Numbered from the stretch's first letter, positions 49,242-58,449 are shown. The stretch: DNA of 64,000 bases from CAVTND01 sp963735955 (GCA_963735955.1 CAVTND010000011.1:62001-126000); one strand, 5' to 3'. The notes: generated by a model not told the origin, from the sequence alone. A program made the numbers and translations.

Positions 49242-50870
49242 ATTTCCGCGACCGATAGCCGGCGCAGGATCACGCGTCCCACCCCCAAGGCGTCGACTGG
49301 TCCGGGCAAGCTCGAACGCGAGCTGGAGCACGCCAAGACCTACGCCGAATGGTTGCAGATCGCCACCGAGCACGATCGTCTCAGTGGCGCGCTCGACTGG
49401 CGCGCCAGCGATGACACCGACCTGCTGCACGTGCCGGAGATCCGGCGCAGCATCGCCCGGCTGCGCTCGATGCGCGAGGCAGGCGAAACCTGGCCGCTGA
49501 CCAATGCATTTCAGGAGATCCTGTTCCGCCATCAAGGCGAGTTCGTCCAAGCCGAGCTCTACCACCGGGCTAAGAGCGGCACCAAGCTCGTGGTGAAGGA
49601 ATTCTTCGACGAACTTGAAGCGTGTTTTCTCCACCTGGTCGGGCTCGAGGTAGAAGGCGTGACCGACGAGTACCGTCTGGAACAGGTCAAGCGCGTCGGT
49701 CGCGTCTATGGGCGGCCGGCACTGCTGCTTTCCGGTGGCGCCTTGCTCGGGCTGTACCACTTCGGCGTCATCAAGGCCCTGTTCGAGCAGGAACTGCTAC
49801 CGCGCACGATCTCAGGGTCGAGCATGGGCGCGATCCTCGCGGGCTGGACCTGCAGCCACACCGATGACGAACTGCGCACGCTGTTTGCCGACCTGAGCCT
49901 GATCAACCGCGATGCGCTGAGCCGTTTGCCGATGCGCGCGATGCTCAAGCAGCGCACCGTGATGGACCAGCGCAAGTTGTTGAGGTTTCTGGGCACGATC
50001 ATTCCCGACATGACCTTCAAGGAATCGATGCGCCATTCGCGGCGCATCGTCAACGTTACCGTGTCACCGCTGAACAAGCGACAGACGCCCAGGTTGCTGA
50101 ACTATCTGTCCTGCCCAGACGTGCTGTTGCATCGGGCCGTTCTGGCGTCGTGCGCGATGCCGCTGGTGTTCAAGCCGGTACAGCTGATGGCCCGGCAGCG
50201 CGGCGAGGTCAGGCCGTGGATGAAGAACGAACTGTGGGTCGACGGCTCGGTTAGCGGCGACCTGCCGTTCAACCAGCTTACCCAGATGCTGAACATCAAC
50301 CACTACATCACTTCGCAGGCAAACCCGCATGTCGTGCCCTTCCTGTCGCTGCAAGGCGAAAGCAAGGGGGTCGTTCCGGCGATCGCGCGCATGAACACCA
50401 AGTTGCTCAGCCGAGGCTCGGCGGAGCTGCTCGACCTGGCCCGCCGGGTCGCGCCCGATGGCATGTTGCGCGACGTCGTCACGACCGCGCATGCCATGAG
50501 TGACCAGGAATATGCCGGCAGCGACATGCATATCCAGTTGCCATTCCGGCCAGCGCTTTACACGAAGGTGCTGAGCAACCCGAGCTTCAAGGAATTTCAG
50601 GAGTACATTTACCTCGGTGAGCAGGCCACCTGGCCACGCATCGAGATGATCCGGGACCGCACCCGCCTGAGTCGCCTGTTTGGCACCCATATAGGCCTGC
50701 TGATGCAGCGCATTGCAGCAAGGGACAGGACTGGTGCGCGTGCGCGGGCGGCTAAAGGAAGTCATGACCCTGGTCACGGCGATCGCGGTGCCGCGATCGC
50801 CGCGCGAAGATCGAATTCACCCGGCCGGCCTCTCGCCACACTCCGCTCCCATCTGTCCGAAAGCACTGAC
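49242..50870 (+). CDS. Patatin-like phospholipase with DUF3336 domain
   Basis: This is a patatin-family lipid acylhydrolase with a DUF3336 N-terminal domain. The conserved opening LERELEHAKTYAEWLQIATE lies at about 49310-49370. The glycine-rich oxyanion loop is SGGALLGLYHFGVI, the nucleophile elbow is GSSMGA (near 49815), and the catalytic Asp is in VDGSVSGDLP. The first ordinary start codon, TTG 49353, would cut off conserved sequence, so the true start must be upstream. I propose ATT 49242, which has GGAG six bases before it, but a lost ATG through an indel is equally possible. No stop separates it from the next gene (see findings). Confidence 0.82.
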
Positions 50871-52316
50871 ATGGACCTTACCGACTCCCCCGCGCAACTG
50901 CAGATTCCCGCCGAATTCGAACAATGCCTGGCGCAGCAGCGCGCCGCCTATCTTGCTGACCCGAACCCGAGCTATGCGCAGCGCGTGTCCGACCTGAAGA
51001 CCCTGTCGCGCATGCTCAAGGAAAACCAGGACGCGATCGTTGCCGCGATCAGCCGCGACTACACCAATCGATCGAGTTTCGAAACCCTGTTCGCCGAATT
51101 CTTCATGGTCCTGGATGGCGTACGCGACACCATCAAGCACCTCAAGGGCTGGATGAAGCCGATGAAGCGGCATGTCGACGTGACGATGTACCCGCTGGCG
51201 AAGAACCGACTCATTCCGCAGCCGCTGGGCGTGATCGGGGTCATCGTGCCGTGGAACTTCCCGCTCTTTCTGTCTGCAGGGCCGCTGACGGGCATCTTCG
51301 CCGCCGGCAATCGCGCGATGGTCAAGATGTCGGAGAACTCGGTCAATCTGGCGCGCCTGCTGATGTCGCTCAGCCCGAAATACTTCCCGGCCGACAAGCT
51401 CATGTTCTTCGAGGACGGCGGCGGCCGCGGTCCGGCGTTCAGTGCGCTGCCGTTCGACCACCTGATGTTCACCGGTTCGGGGCAGACGGGTCGCGCGGTC
51501 ATGGCTTCCGCCGCACGTAACCTCACCCCGGTGACGCTCGAGCTCGGCGGCAAGGCGCCGGCGATCGTCGGCGCCGACTTCCCGATCAAGACTGCGGCAG
51601 AACGCCTGCTGTGGGTGAAGATGTTCAATGCCGGGCAGGTCTGCCTCAACGTCGATTACCTGTTCCTGCCTGAAGGCCGTGTCGACGAATTCGTCGAGCA
51701 TGCCAAGCGCCTGGCCGCCGAACGCTACCCTGACATCAACGGCACTGACTACACCTCGATCATCGACGAGCGTTCGCACAAGCGCCTGACCGACATGCTC
51801 GAGGACGCGCGTGCCAAGGGTGCGAACGTGATCAACCTGATGCCGGACCAGAAGCCCGACCCGGCGCTGCGCAAGTTCGCGCCACATGTGGTGCTCAACG
51901 CCACTGAAGACATGGCGGTGATGCGGCGCGAAATCTTTGGCCCCATCCTGCCGATCAAGACCTACCGCGACGCCGAAGAAGTAGTGCGCTACGTCAACTC
52001 GCACGACCGGCCGCTGGCGATCTATCCGTTCACCAACGACCGCGCGCTGCAGAACCTGTACATCAACCGCGTGATGTCGGGCGGGGTGTCGATCAACGAG
52101 GGAATGATGCATGTCGCCCAGCACGACATGCCATTCGGCGGCGTCGGCGGCAGCGGCATGGGCCACTACCACGGCTACGAAGGCTTCCTGACCTTCTCCA
52201 AGCTGCGCCCGGTGTTCTACCAGGCGCCGTTCTCGGCAATCCAGATGCTGTTCATGCCGCCCTATGCAGGCCGGGCGACGAGGATCATGAACTGGCTGAT
52301 CAAGCTCAAGGGATAA
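50871..52316 (+). CDS. Coniferyl-type aldehyde dehydrogenase
   Basis: This is an NAD(P)-dependent aldehyde dehydrogenase of 481 residues. VIGVIVPWNFPLFLSAGPL (121-139) forms the cofactor loop, Glu 224 is in LELGGK, and the catalytic Cys 258 is in FNAGQVC. GVGGSGMGHYHGYEGFLTFS near the C-terminus is typical of the CalB/coniferyl aldehyde dehydrogenase group. The ATG at 50871 starts a natural N-terminus (MDLTDSPAQL), although the frame is continuous with the patatin gene. Its last eight codons recur at 58424 (see findings). Confidence 0.9.
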   Translation: MDLTDSPAQLQIPAEFEQCLAQQRAAYLADPNPSYAQRVSDLKTLSRMLKENQDAIVAAISRDYTNRSSFETLFAEFFMVLDGVRDTIKHLKGWMKPMKRHVDVTMYPLAKNRLIPQPLGVIGVIVPWNFPLFLSAGPLTGIFAAGNRAMVKMSENSVNLARLLMSLSPKYFPADKLMFFEDGGGRGPAFSALPFDHLMFTGSGQTGRAVMASAARNLTPVTLELGGKAPAIVGADFPIKTAAERLLWVKMFNAGQVCLNVDYLFLPEGRVDEFVEHAKRLAAERYPDINGTDYTSIIDERSHKRLTDMLEDARAKGANVINLMPDQKPDPALRKFAPHVVLNATEDMAVMRREIFGPILPIKTYRDAEEVVRYVNSHDRPLAIYPFTNDRALQNLYINRVMSGGVSINEGMMHVAQHDMPFGGVGGSGMGHYHGYEGFLTFSKLRPVFYQAPFSAIQMLFMPPYAGRATRIMNWLIKLKG

Positions 52317-52583
52317 AGAAGTCGGCGCTGGCCGGCCGACGAGCGTCTCCGCGGCTGCTCGTGGGCCGACGCGAGACAGCAAGTTCATCCGTTGAAATTG
52401 GGCGTCAGCGGCGCCGAGTGCGCTAGGGAGATTCCGATCAGATCGGACCTTTGCAGACGCGCTTTCCTTTCTATTGACTCGGCAGCGTTGCACGGACTAC
52501 CCTTTTGACGACACCGCCGGTACGGTCAAGGGCATTGCAGCGGCGCGGCCTGCGCCATCAAAGGCGTACCTCGCAAACAGAGA

Positions 52584-53288
52584 ATGCATTTGAACGGAGT
52601 CCAATTATCCGGATGGCTGGCAGTGCTGCTGGCCGGCACCTGCTGCCTGCCTGGCCAGTGTCTGGCCGGCGGCATCAATGGCAAGGTCGTGTATGTCGGT
52701 GCCGCGCCTGCACCACAAAAAATTCCTGTCACGATCGACCAGTATCTGTGCGGCACCGAGAAGAATGCCGAGAGCCTGCTACTGTCAGCGAAGAAGGAAA
52801 TCCGCAATGCTGTCGTGTGGCTGGAAAATCCGCCGGCCGGCGCACCGAGTACCGCACCGACCGAGAAGGTGGAGATCGATCAGAGGGGATGCGCATTCAT
52901 ACCGCGAGTCGTCGTGGTTCCGGCCGGGGGCACGGTTGATTTCCTGAACAGCGACCGCCTGCTTCATAACATCCATGCCACTCCGAAGCTCAACGTCACA
53001 TTCAACCGAACCCAGCCGAAAGGCCGCACCATACCGGTCACGTTCGCCAAGCCCGAGATTGTCCGCATCGACTGTGACCTCCACTCATGGATGACCGCAT
53101 GGGTCGTTGTGGCCGAGCACTCCTTCTATGCGATCACCGGGGCAGAAGGCCAGTTCGTCTTCGACAATCTTCCGCCGGGACAGTACAAATTGCAGATCTG
53201 GCACGAAACGTTGGGCACGATGTCGGCAAGCGTCGTCGTCGGTGACCAGCCAGCCGGTCAGGTCACGATCGAGATGAAGGCACGCTGA
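52584..53288 (+). CDS. Exported cupredoxin-like (plastocyanin-like) protein
   Basis: This is an exported protein of 234 residues. The signal peptide is residues 1 to about 29. A cupredoxin-type domain follows, with GTVDFLNSDRLLHNIHATPK and IDCDLHSWMTAWV. The His of HNIH and the Cys-x2-His-x2-Met of CDLHSWM fit type-1 copper ligands. The last 55 residues, with GQFVFDNLPPGQYKLQIWHE, form a carboxypeptidase-regulatory-like (Ig-like) domain. It may carry electrons or bind copper in the periplasm; no partner is known. It is convergent with the superoxide-reductase-like gene. The gap before it (52317-52583) shows no other gene. Confidence 0.85.
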   Translation: MHLNGVQLSGWLAVLLAGTCCLPGQCLAGGINGKVVYVGAAPAPQKIPVTIDQYLCGTEKNAESLLLSAKKEIRNAVVWLENPPAGAPSTAPTEKVEIDQRGCAFIPRVVVVPAGGTVDFLNSDRLLHNIHATPKLNVTFNRTQPKGRTIPVTFAKPEIVRIDCDLHSWMTAWVVVAEHSFYAITGAEGQFVFDNLPPGQYKLQIWHETLGTMSASVVVGDQPAGQVTIEMKAR

Positions 53289-53301
53289 GAGTGGCGTTGC
53301 T

Positions 53302-53749
53302 CTACGGCGTGACGGTGATCTTCTTCGACGCTTCCCATGCAGCGGAATGCGTCGGTTCTGCCACGTGCCCGCAGCGATCCGCCTTCGTCGAGCGCGACCG
53401 TGAAAGTCACGGTCGGCGAGGAGTAAACCGGGTGCAGGTAGACGCGGGCAATTTCCACCGTATCCTTGTACAGCGCGATATAGCGAACGAAGTGTTCGGT
53501 TAGCGATGGGTGCTGAGCTTCGGCACCAACGCTCACTGTGACGTTGAACCAGGCACCTCGCGTGACGGAGTTCGGCGCGTCGATCTTCGGCGTGTGCCTC
53601 GGGTCGCGGCCCATGTGAACCTGCCTGAACTCCGGCGTGAACTGCTCCGCCTGCTCTGCCTCTGCCTGCGCCTGGCCTGCGACCAGGCTCAACAGGAGGC
53701 TCAGTGGAACCATCATGGCGCGCGGGAAAAGTCGAACGGTCGTTGTCAT
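53302..53749 (-). CDS. Exported superoxide-reductase-like (desulfoferrodoxin-like) protein, one frameshift
   Basis: This is an exported SOR-like domain protein of about 148 residues. The signal peptide is about 1-29. The domain has RHTPKIDAPNSVTRGAWFNV and HPSLTEHFVRYIALY, which supply three His at positions of iron ligands, then PTVTFTVALDEGG. Read in one frame it ends at 53258, overlapping the convergent cupredoxin gene. A one-base shift near 53390 gives AAWEASKKITVTP-stop at 53302, the usual SOR ending, so I use that end. The Cys of the C-N-x-H-G iron site is not seen in either frame, so activity is doubtful or the region is misread. Confidence 0.7.
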
Positions 53750-53780
53750 CGCAGAACCTCGCGTTTCTCGCTCAGGGCGC

Positions 53781-54146
53781 TCAAAGGTACTGGCCGATCA
53801 GCGCCATCAACTCGCGTGGGCTGTAGGGCTTGGCGAGATAACCGGAGGCCCCGGCCTTCATAGCCTTTTCGCGATCACCGCTGAGCGCGTACGAGGTGAT
53901 CACGATGATCGGGATGTGACTCGTGCGGGAATCGGCCTTCAGGAGTTGCACTGCTTCAAGCCCTGACATCTTGGGCAGCTGCACGTCCATCAATATGAGA
54001 TCGGGCAGTCGCTGCTGCGCAAGCTCGACGCCGGTCTCGCCATCAACGGCCTCGATCACCCGAAACGACGAATGACTGAGCAGCTTTCGCACCATTTTGC
54101 GGTTGTACTCGTTGTCTTCGACGTAAAGTACGGTGCGCTCGTTCAT
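53781..54146 (-). CDS. Single-domain response regulator (receiver)
   Basis: This is a stand-alone CheY-like receiver of 121 residues. VLYVEDNEYNRKMVRKLL carries the acidic pair, Asp 54 (LILMDVQLPKMSG) is the phosphate acceptor, and Lys 106 is in YLAKPYSP. It has no output domain. Its ATG overlaps the stop of the histidine kinase gene, so it is its likely partner. This DivK-like type of receiver usually works by protein contact. Confidence 0.92.
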   Translation of the reverse strand: MNERTVLYVEDNEYNRKMVRKLLSHSSFRVIEAVDGETGVELAQQRLPDLILMDVQLPKMSGLEAVQLLKADSRTSHIPIIVITSYALSGDREKAMKAGASGYLAKPYSPRELMALIGQYL

Positions 54147-55747
54147 GCTTTTGACCCGCTGACGCGCAGTGGAACGGAGAAATTGAACGTGGAGCCCTTG
54201 CCGACCTCGCTCTCGGCCCAGATACGGCCCCCGAGCATTTCAACAAATTTCTTGGCAATGCTCAAACCGAGGCCGGTGCCTCCGAATTCCCGGGTAATGG
54301 TCGTATCAACCTGGCGGAACTCCTCGAAGACGTTGGTCAGTTCATCGCGCGCAATGCCGATACCGGTGTCTGAGACACGGTAGATGAGCTGGTCAGCGGA
54401 GAGTTCCACGGCGATGTCCACCCGGCCTTGCCGCGTGAACTTCAGGGCATTGCCGGCCAGGTTCATCAGGCATTGGGTCAGGCGGCCACTATCGCCGTAG
54501 GCAATCGGTAGATCGTCCGGAACATGGGCGGTGAATTCAAGCCCCTTTTCTGCCGCAATGGAACGCAGCGAGGTGCGCACTGTATTGACGACGTCGCTTA
54601 CCGAATACTCGTTCAGGGCAAGTTCCATCCGCCCGGCTTCGATTTTGGACAGATCGAGAACGTCGTTGATCAAACGCAGGAGTTGGCGGCCGTTGACCTG
54701 TATGTCCGAGAGCGGCTCCTTGATCTCGGCCGGCACTTCTCCATAAAGCCCATCGAGCATCATCTCGCTGAAGCCTAGAATCGCGTTCATCGGCGTGCGC
54801 AATTCGTGGCTCATGTTGGCGAGAAACTCGGACTTTGCCCTGCTTGCCATCGCCAGTTGCTCGTTCAGACGCATGAGTTCGGCCGCCGCGCGGTGCTGTG
54901 CCTGGTCGAATCGATGCAGTTCCTGGCTCATGTGGTTCATCCGGTCGGCGAGTGCCCCGAATTCGTCGCGATTGATCACTGCAAGATTGCGCCCGAAATT
55001 GCCCGCCGCCACGTCGCCAAGGAAGGCCTCCGCCTGGCGCACCGGCAGAATGAATGACCAGGAGATCACGAACCCGCAGAGCAATGCCAGTGCCACGGCG
55101 CTCACGGCGAAGGCGCTCGTCAGGATCAGCGATCTGCGATTGGCCGCGTCGACCCCGTTGCGCAAGCGAGCCATGCGACTCTGCTCGGCCTGGACGAGCA
55201 GACCCATACGCATCGCGATCTGATCATCCAGCCGCTCTTCGCGCTTCAGGAGCTCGCCCGTGATGGCGCCGATCTTGCCGTCGCGGATCGCGTTGGCCAT
55301 GTCGGCCATAACGCCCATTGCTTCGTCCTGTGAGGACCGGATCTGATCGATGAGTTCTTGCTGCCCGGCGCCCTCCGCGGCTTCCAGCTTGGCAAGCGAC
55401 TCGTTGAACCGGTTGTTCTCGCGCAGGATACGCGCGATAGCCGCTTCGTCCCTGGAAATCAGCGCCAGAAGCGTGAAGTGCATCTGTCTGGCCAGCGCAT
55501 GCTGGGACTGCTGTGCCCAGCTGACTCTCTCGTGCGCCTGATCGAGCAGGCGAGTCTGAGCGGTCGTATTCACGAGTATGAGCAGACTCACCACCGCCAT
55601 CGTGATGAACAACAGCGTGATGATCAGAAAGGCGAACAGGAGTTTGGTATGGACCGAGGCCCGAATGCGCGCAACCTTGCTCACCAGCCAGCCGAGTGCT
55701 GACCGGCTCAGTACCTGCATGGCCACCTGCTCGAGTTTGATTTGCAA
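54143..55747 (-). CDS. Membrane sensor histidine kinase
   Basis: This is a two-helix sensor kinase of 534 residues. Transmembrane segments are at about 36-59 and 209-232. The sensor loop of about 150 residues between them is helical, of the methyl-accepting four-helix type. A HAMP domain follows (about 232-285). The phosphoacceptor is His 314, in SHELRTPMNAILGFSEMM. The ATP-binding domain has LAGNALKF (N box), VSDTGIGIARDEL (G1) and GGTGLGLSIAKKF (G2). It is translated with the receiver (ATGA) and is divergent from a receiver-cyclase gene. Its signal is unknown. Confidence 0.92.
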   Translation of the reverse strand: MQIKLEQVAMQVLSRSALGWLVSKVARIRASVHTKLLFAFLIITLLFITMAVVSLLILVNTTAQTRLLDQAHERVSWAQQSQHALARQMHFTLLALISRDEAAIARILRENNRFNESLAKLEAAEGAGQQELIDQIRSSQDEAMGVMADMANAIRDGKIGAITGELLKREERLDDQIAMRMGLLVQAEQSRMARLRNGVDAANRRSLILTSAFAVSAVALALLCGFVISWSFILPVRQAEAFLGDVAAGNFGRNLAVINRDEFGALADRMNHMSQELHRFDQAQHRAAAELMRLNEQLAMASRAKSEFLANMSHELRTPMNAILGFSEMMLDGLYGEVPAEIKEPLSDIQVNGRQLLRLINDVLDLSKIEAGRMELALNEYSVSDVVNTVRTSLRSIAAEKGLEFTAHVPDDLPIAYGDSGRLTQCLMNLAGNALKFTRQGRVDIAVELSADQLIYRVSDTGIGIARDELTNVFEEFRQVDTTITREFGGTGLGLSIAKKFVEMLGGRIWAESEVGKGSTFNFSVPLRVSGSKA

Positions 55748-55858
55748 GCGCTCCGCCCAAGACGAACACGCGTTTCAAGACGGCACTTTGTCGGGACTTC
55801 CCTGCCTTGTGGAGGTCCGGCCAAGCTCGTATATTTTTGTCCCTCCCTGAGGGAGTCA

Positions 55859-56986
55859 ATGGTGAGAACACCCCCGCGCATCCTCATCGTCGACGACAAC
55901 CTGACCAACGTCAAGATTCTGCAGACCCGTCTGGCCCGCGAGAATTTCGAGATCATCACCGCCGCCGATGGCGAAGCAGGACTGGCTGCTGCGCGCCAGC
56001 ACACCCCGGACCTGATCCTGCTCGACTTGATGATGCCCAAGCTTGGAGGCATCGAGGTTTGCCGGCGCCTGCGGGAGGATCCCGACTTCCCGTTCACACC
56101 CATCATCATGGTGACCGCGTTGGCGGAGTTGAAGGACGTCGTCGCGGGGCTTGAAGCGGGCGCTGACGAATACCTGACCAAGCCTGTCGACCACTCTGCG
56201 CTGGCTGCGCGCGTGCGCTCGATGCTGCGGATCAAGCGCCTGCACGACACCGTTGAGACATTGGCCGCGGAGGTGAAGGAGTGGAACGCATCCCTGGAAC
56301 GCCGCGTTGCCGAACAGATCTCGGAAATCGAGCGCGTCGGCCGGCTCAGGCGTTTCTTCTCCCCGCAACTTGCCGAGCTGATTGTCAGTGGCGGCGCCGA
56401 TGATCCCTTGCAGAGCCATCGGCGCGACATCACAGTCGTATTTCTCGATCTGCGCGGCTTCACGGCCTTTGCCGAGACTGCCGAGCCGGAGGACGTAATG
56501 GGCGTGCTGCGCCAGTTTCACGCCGCGGCGGGTGAAATCATCCTCGAGCACGAGGGGACGCTTGAACGTTTCGCCGGAGACGGGATGATGATCTTCTTCA
56601 ATGATCCGGTCCCCGTGCCGGACGCCGCCGAACGTGCAGTGCGAATGTCGCTCGCGATTCGCGAGCGCATCGGGACGATCGGCGAGGAGTGGGCCACTCG
56701 TGGCTACGCATTGAGCCTGGGTATTGGTATTGCGCAGGGCTTCGCCACAATCGGCGCCATCGGCTTCGAAGGACGCTGGGACTATGGCGCAATCGGCACG
56801 GTGACCAATTTGGCCGCCCGACTGTGCGCTGAGGCAGCGGGCAATCAGGTCCTCATCTCCCAACGCGTCTACGCGCTTGTGCAGACAATTCTCGACGTGG
56901 AACCCCAGCAGGTGCTTGCGTTGAAAGGTTTCCACCGCCCGATCTGCTGCTATCCGGTCCGCGGGCTGAGGGCGCCGCCGGGCTGA
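55859..56986 (+). CDS. Receiver-linked class III adenylate/guanylate cyclase
   Basis: This is a 375-residue cytosolic protein. The receiver domain (about 6-122) has phosphoacceptor Asp 56 (LILLDLMMPK) and Lys 108. A coiled-coil linker (about 125-165) joins it to a class III nucleotidyl cyclase domain (about 183-355). The latter has TVVFLDLRGFTAFAETAEPE and LERFAGDGMMIFFNDPVPVP, with the two metal-binding Asp. Substrate choice between ATP and GTP cannot be settled. ATG 55859 has GAGGGAG before it. It is divergent from the sensor kinase by 111 bases, so the kinase may phosphorylate it too (inference). Confidence 0.9.
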   Translation: MVRTPPRILIVDDNLTNVKILQTRLARENFEIITAADGEAGLAAARQHTPDLILLDLMMPKLGGIEVCRRLREDPDFPFTPIIMVTALAELKDVVAGLEAGADEYLTKPVDHSALAARVRSMLRIKRLHDTVETLAAEVKEWNASLERRVAEQISEIERVGRLRRFFSPQLAELIVSGGADDPLQSHRRDITVVFLDLRGFTAFAETAEPEDVMGVLRQFHAAAGEIILEHEGTLERFAGDGMMIFFNDPVPVPDAAERAVRMSLAIRERIGTIGEEWATRGYALSLGIGIAQGFATIGAIGFEGRWDYGAIGTVTNLAARLCAEAAGNQVLISQRVYALVQTILDVEPQQVLALKGFHRPICCYPVRGLRAPPG

Positions 56987-57121
56987 ACGCGTGAGGTCTC
57001 GCGCTCCAAAGCCCGACGACGCACATTCTGGGCGGCGCCGATCGCCACGATTACGTCCCGGGCTGCAGGACTATGCTCGTCTGCAACCGCGGAGCGATGC
57101 GCCAAGAAGCAGGAGCCTGAG

Positions 57122-58408
57122 ATGATCGATCTGATTGAGCGGACTCTGGATCGTGGCCTTGGCTTGAACGACCGCATAGCCGATTCCATCCAGAACGGCT
57201 TCGACTGGCTGTTTCGGCGCGATGAACTTGTGCTTTCCGGGCGCACGAACTTCGAACTGGTGCACCAGGGCGATCTGATGTCGGTCCGCTACTACGACCT
57301 GAAGGACGAAAGGGAGATCAAGCTCGTCGACGGCAGTACGCTGCCGGTTCAGCGAAAGAAGCATCTGGTGCCACTGGTTCTCGTGCCTCCGTTGGGCGTG
57401 ACCAGCGACACTTTCGATCTGATGCCCAACCGCAGCCTGGCGCGCTACATGGCGGCGCGCGGTTTCAAGACCTATCTGATCGACTGGGGCAAGCCAGAAA
57501 AGCGGCATGCGCATCTGGGCATCAAGGACTATGCCGACGACATGATGAGCGAAGCGCTCGCGAAAGTGCGCGAGCACAGCGGCCAGGAACAGGTGTCGCT
57601 GATGGGCTGGTGCCTGGGTGGACTGCTGTCGATCATCCACGCCGGGCTGGAAGGCGACCCGCGCATCCTGAACATCGTTACCGTGGCCAGCCCGATCAAC
57701 TTCCGCGCTGGTGGCATGGCTGCGGTGGCGGCGGCAAGGCTGGACGGACCCGTCAGGTTGATCCGCAAATACACCCTGTTGGACACCCTCCTGGATGCGG
57801 TGGACCCGGCCAGTTTGCACACCTCGGGCAGGCTGACCACGCTGCTCTTCAAAATGCTGTCGCCGGTTGCGAGCATCACCACCTACTGGGACTTGCTCAC
57901 CCGGCTGTCTGACCGCAAGTTCGTCGAGTCGTACTCAACGACGTCGAATTACCTCGACAACATGTTGATGTATCCGGGCGGCGTATTGAAGGAGATGCTA
58001 CGGGGAGCGGTCATGGACAACGCCCTTTTCAAGGGTCGGATTAAGGTTGGCAAGAAGACCGCACTTTTCGGCAAGATCACCGCCTCGACGCTTGTCTTCG
58101 CGGGCGAGACGGACGAATTGGTGAAGGTGCCCATGGCGAAGCACTTGATGGACCTGATCGCCGTCGAAGACAAGACTTTCGTGACCGCCGCCGGGGGTCA
58201 CATGGGCGTCATTCTGGGCTCGAAGGCGCAGAAAGCTGTCTGGGAAACGACAGCCGACTGGCTGGCAAAGAGGTCGCGCGGCACCAAGCCCGTCGTAGCT
58301 GCGGTAAGACGCCGACCTGTGGCGGCCAGGAGAGTGGCGGCCAGGAGAGTGGCGGCCAAGCCTCGCCGTCAAAGGGCCATGCCAGTGAAGGCCGCGCGAG
58401 TGTCTTGA
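57122..58408 (+). CDS. phaC: Class III-type PHA synthase subunit PhaC
   Basis: This is a polyhydroxyalkanoate synthase-family protein of 428 residues. The alpha/beta-hydrolase core carries Cys 164 in MGWCLGGLLS, the nucleophile of PHA synthases. Asp in GETDELVKVP and His in AGGHMGVILGS complete the triad. The length fits class III PhaC, which normally needs PhaE; no phaE is seen nearby. The last 45 residues are very basic, with repeated RRVAA, and may bind DNA or granule proteins. AGGAG lies six bases upstream of ATG 57122. Confidence 0.9.
   Translation: MIDLIERTLDRGLGLNDRIADSIQNGFDWLFRRDELVLSGRTNFELVHQGDLMSVRYYDLKDEREIKLVDGSTLPVQRKKHLVPLVLVPPLGVTSDTFDLMPNRSLARYMAARGFKTYLIDWGKPEKRHAHLGIKDYADDMMSEALAKVREHSGQEQVSLMGWCLGGLLSIIHAGLEGDPRILNIVTVASPINFRAGGMAAVAAARLDGPVRLIRKYTLLDTLLDAVDPASLHTSGRLTTLLFKMLSPVASITTYWDLLTRLSDRKFVESYSTTSNYLDNMLMYPGGVLKEMLRGAVMDNALFKGRIKVGKKTALFGKITASTLVFAGETDELVKVPMAKHLMDLIAVEDKTFVTAAGGHMGVILGSKAQKAVWETTADWLAKRSRGTKPVVAAVRRRPVAARRVAARRVAAKPRRQRAMPVKAARVS
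58319..58360 (+). repeat. 15-base tandem repeat in the phaC 3' end
   Basis: gtggcggccaggaga occurs twice exactly (58319-58333 and 58334-58348), and 11 of its first 12 bases recur in a third partial copy (58349-58360). Each unit encodes VAARR in the basic tail of the PHA synthase. Confidence 0.85.
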
Positions 58409-58423
58409 GCTGCCGCGCTCAGC

Positions 58424-58449
58424 ACTGGCTGATCAAGCTCAAGCGATAG
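58424..58449 (+). pseudogene. Terminal-codon scar of an aldehyde dehydrogenase gene
   Basis: Twenty bases at 58424-58443 are identical to 52291-52310, the end of the aldehyde dehydrogenase gene. In the same sense they encode WLIKLKR-stop, against WLIKLKG-stop there. No similarity extends upstream into the phaC end. It looks like what is left of a deleted second copy. Confidence 0.55.
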
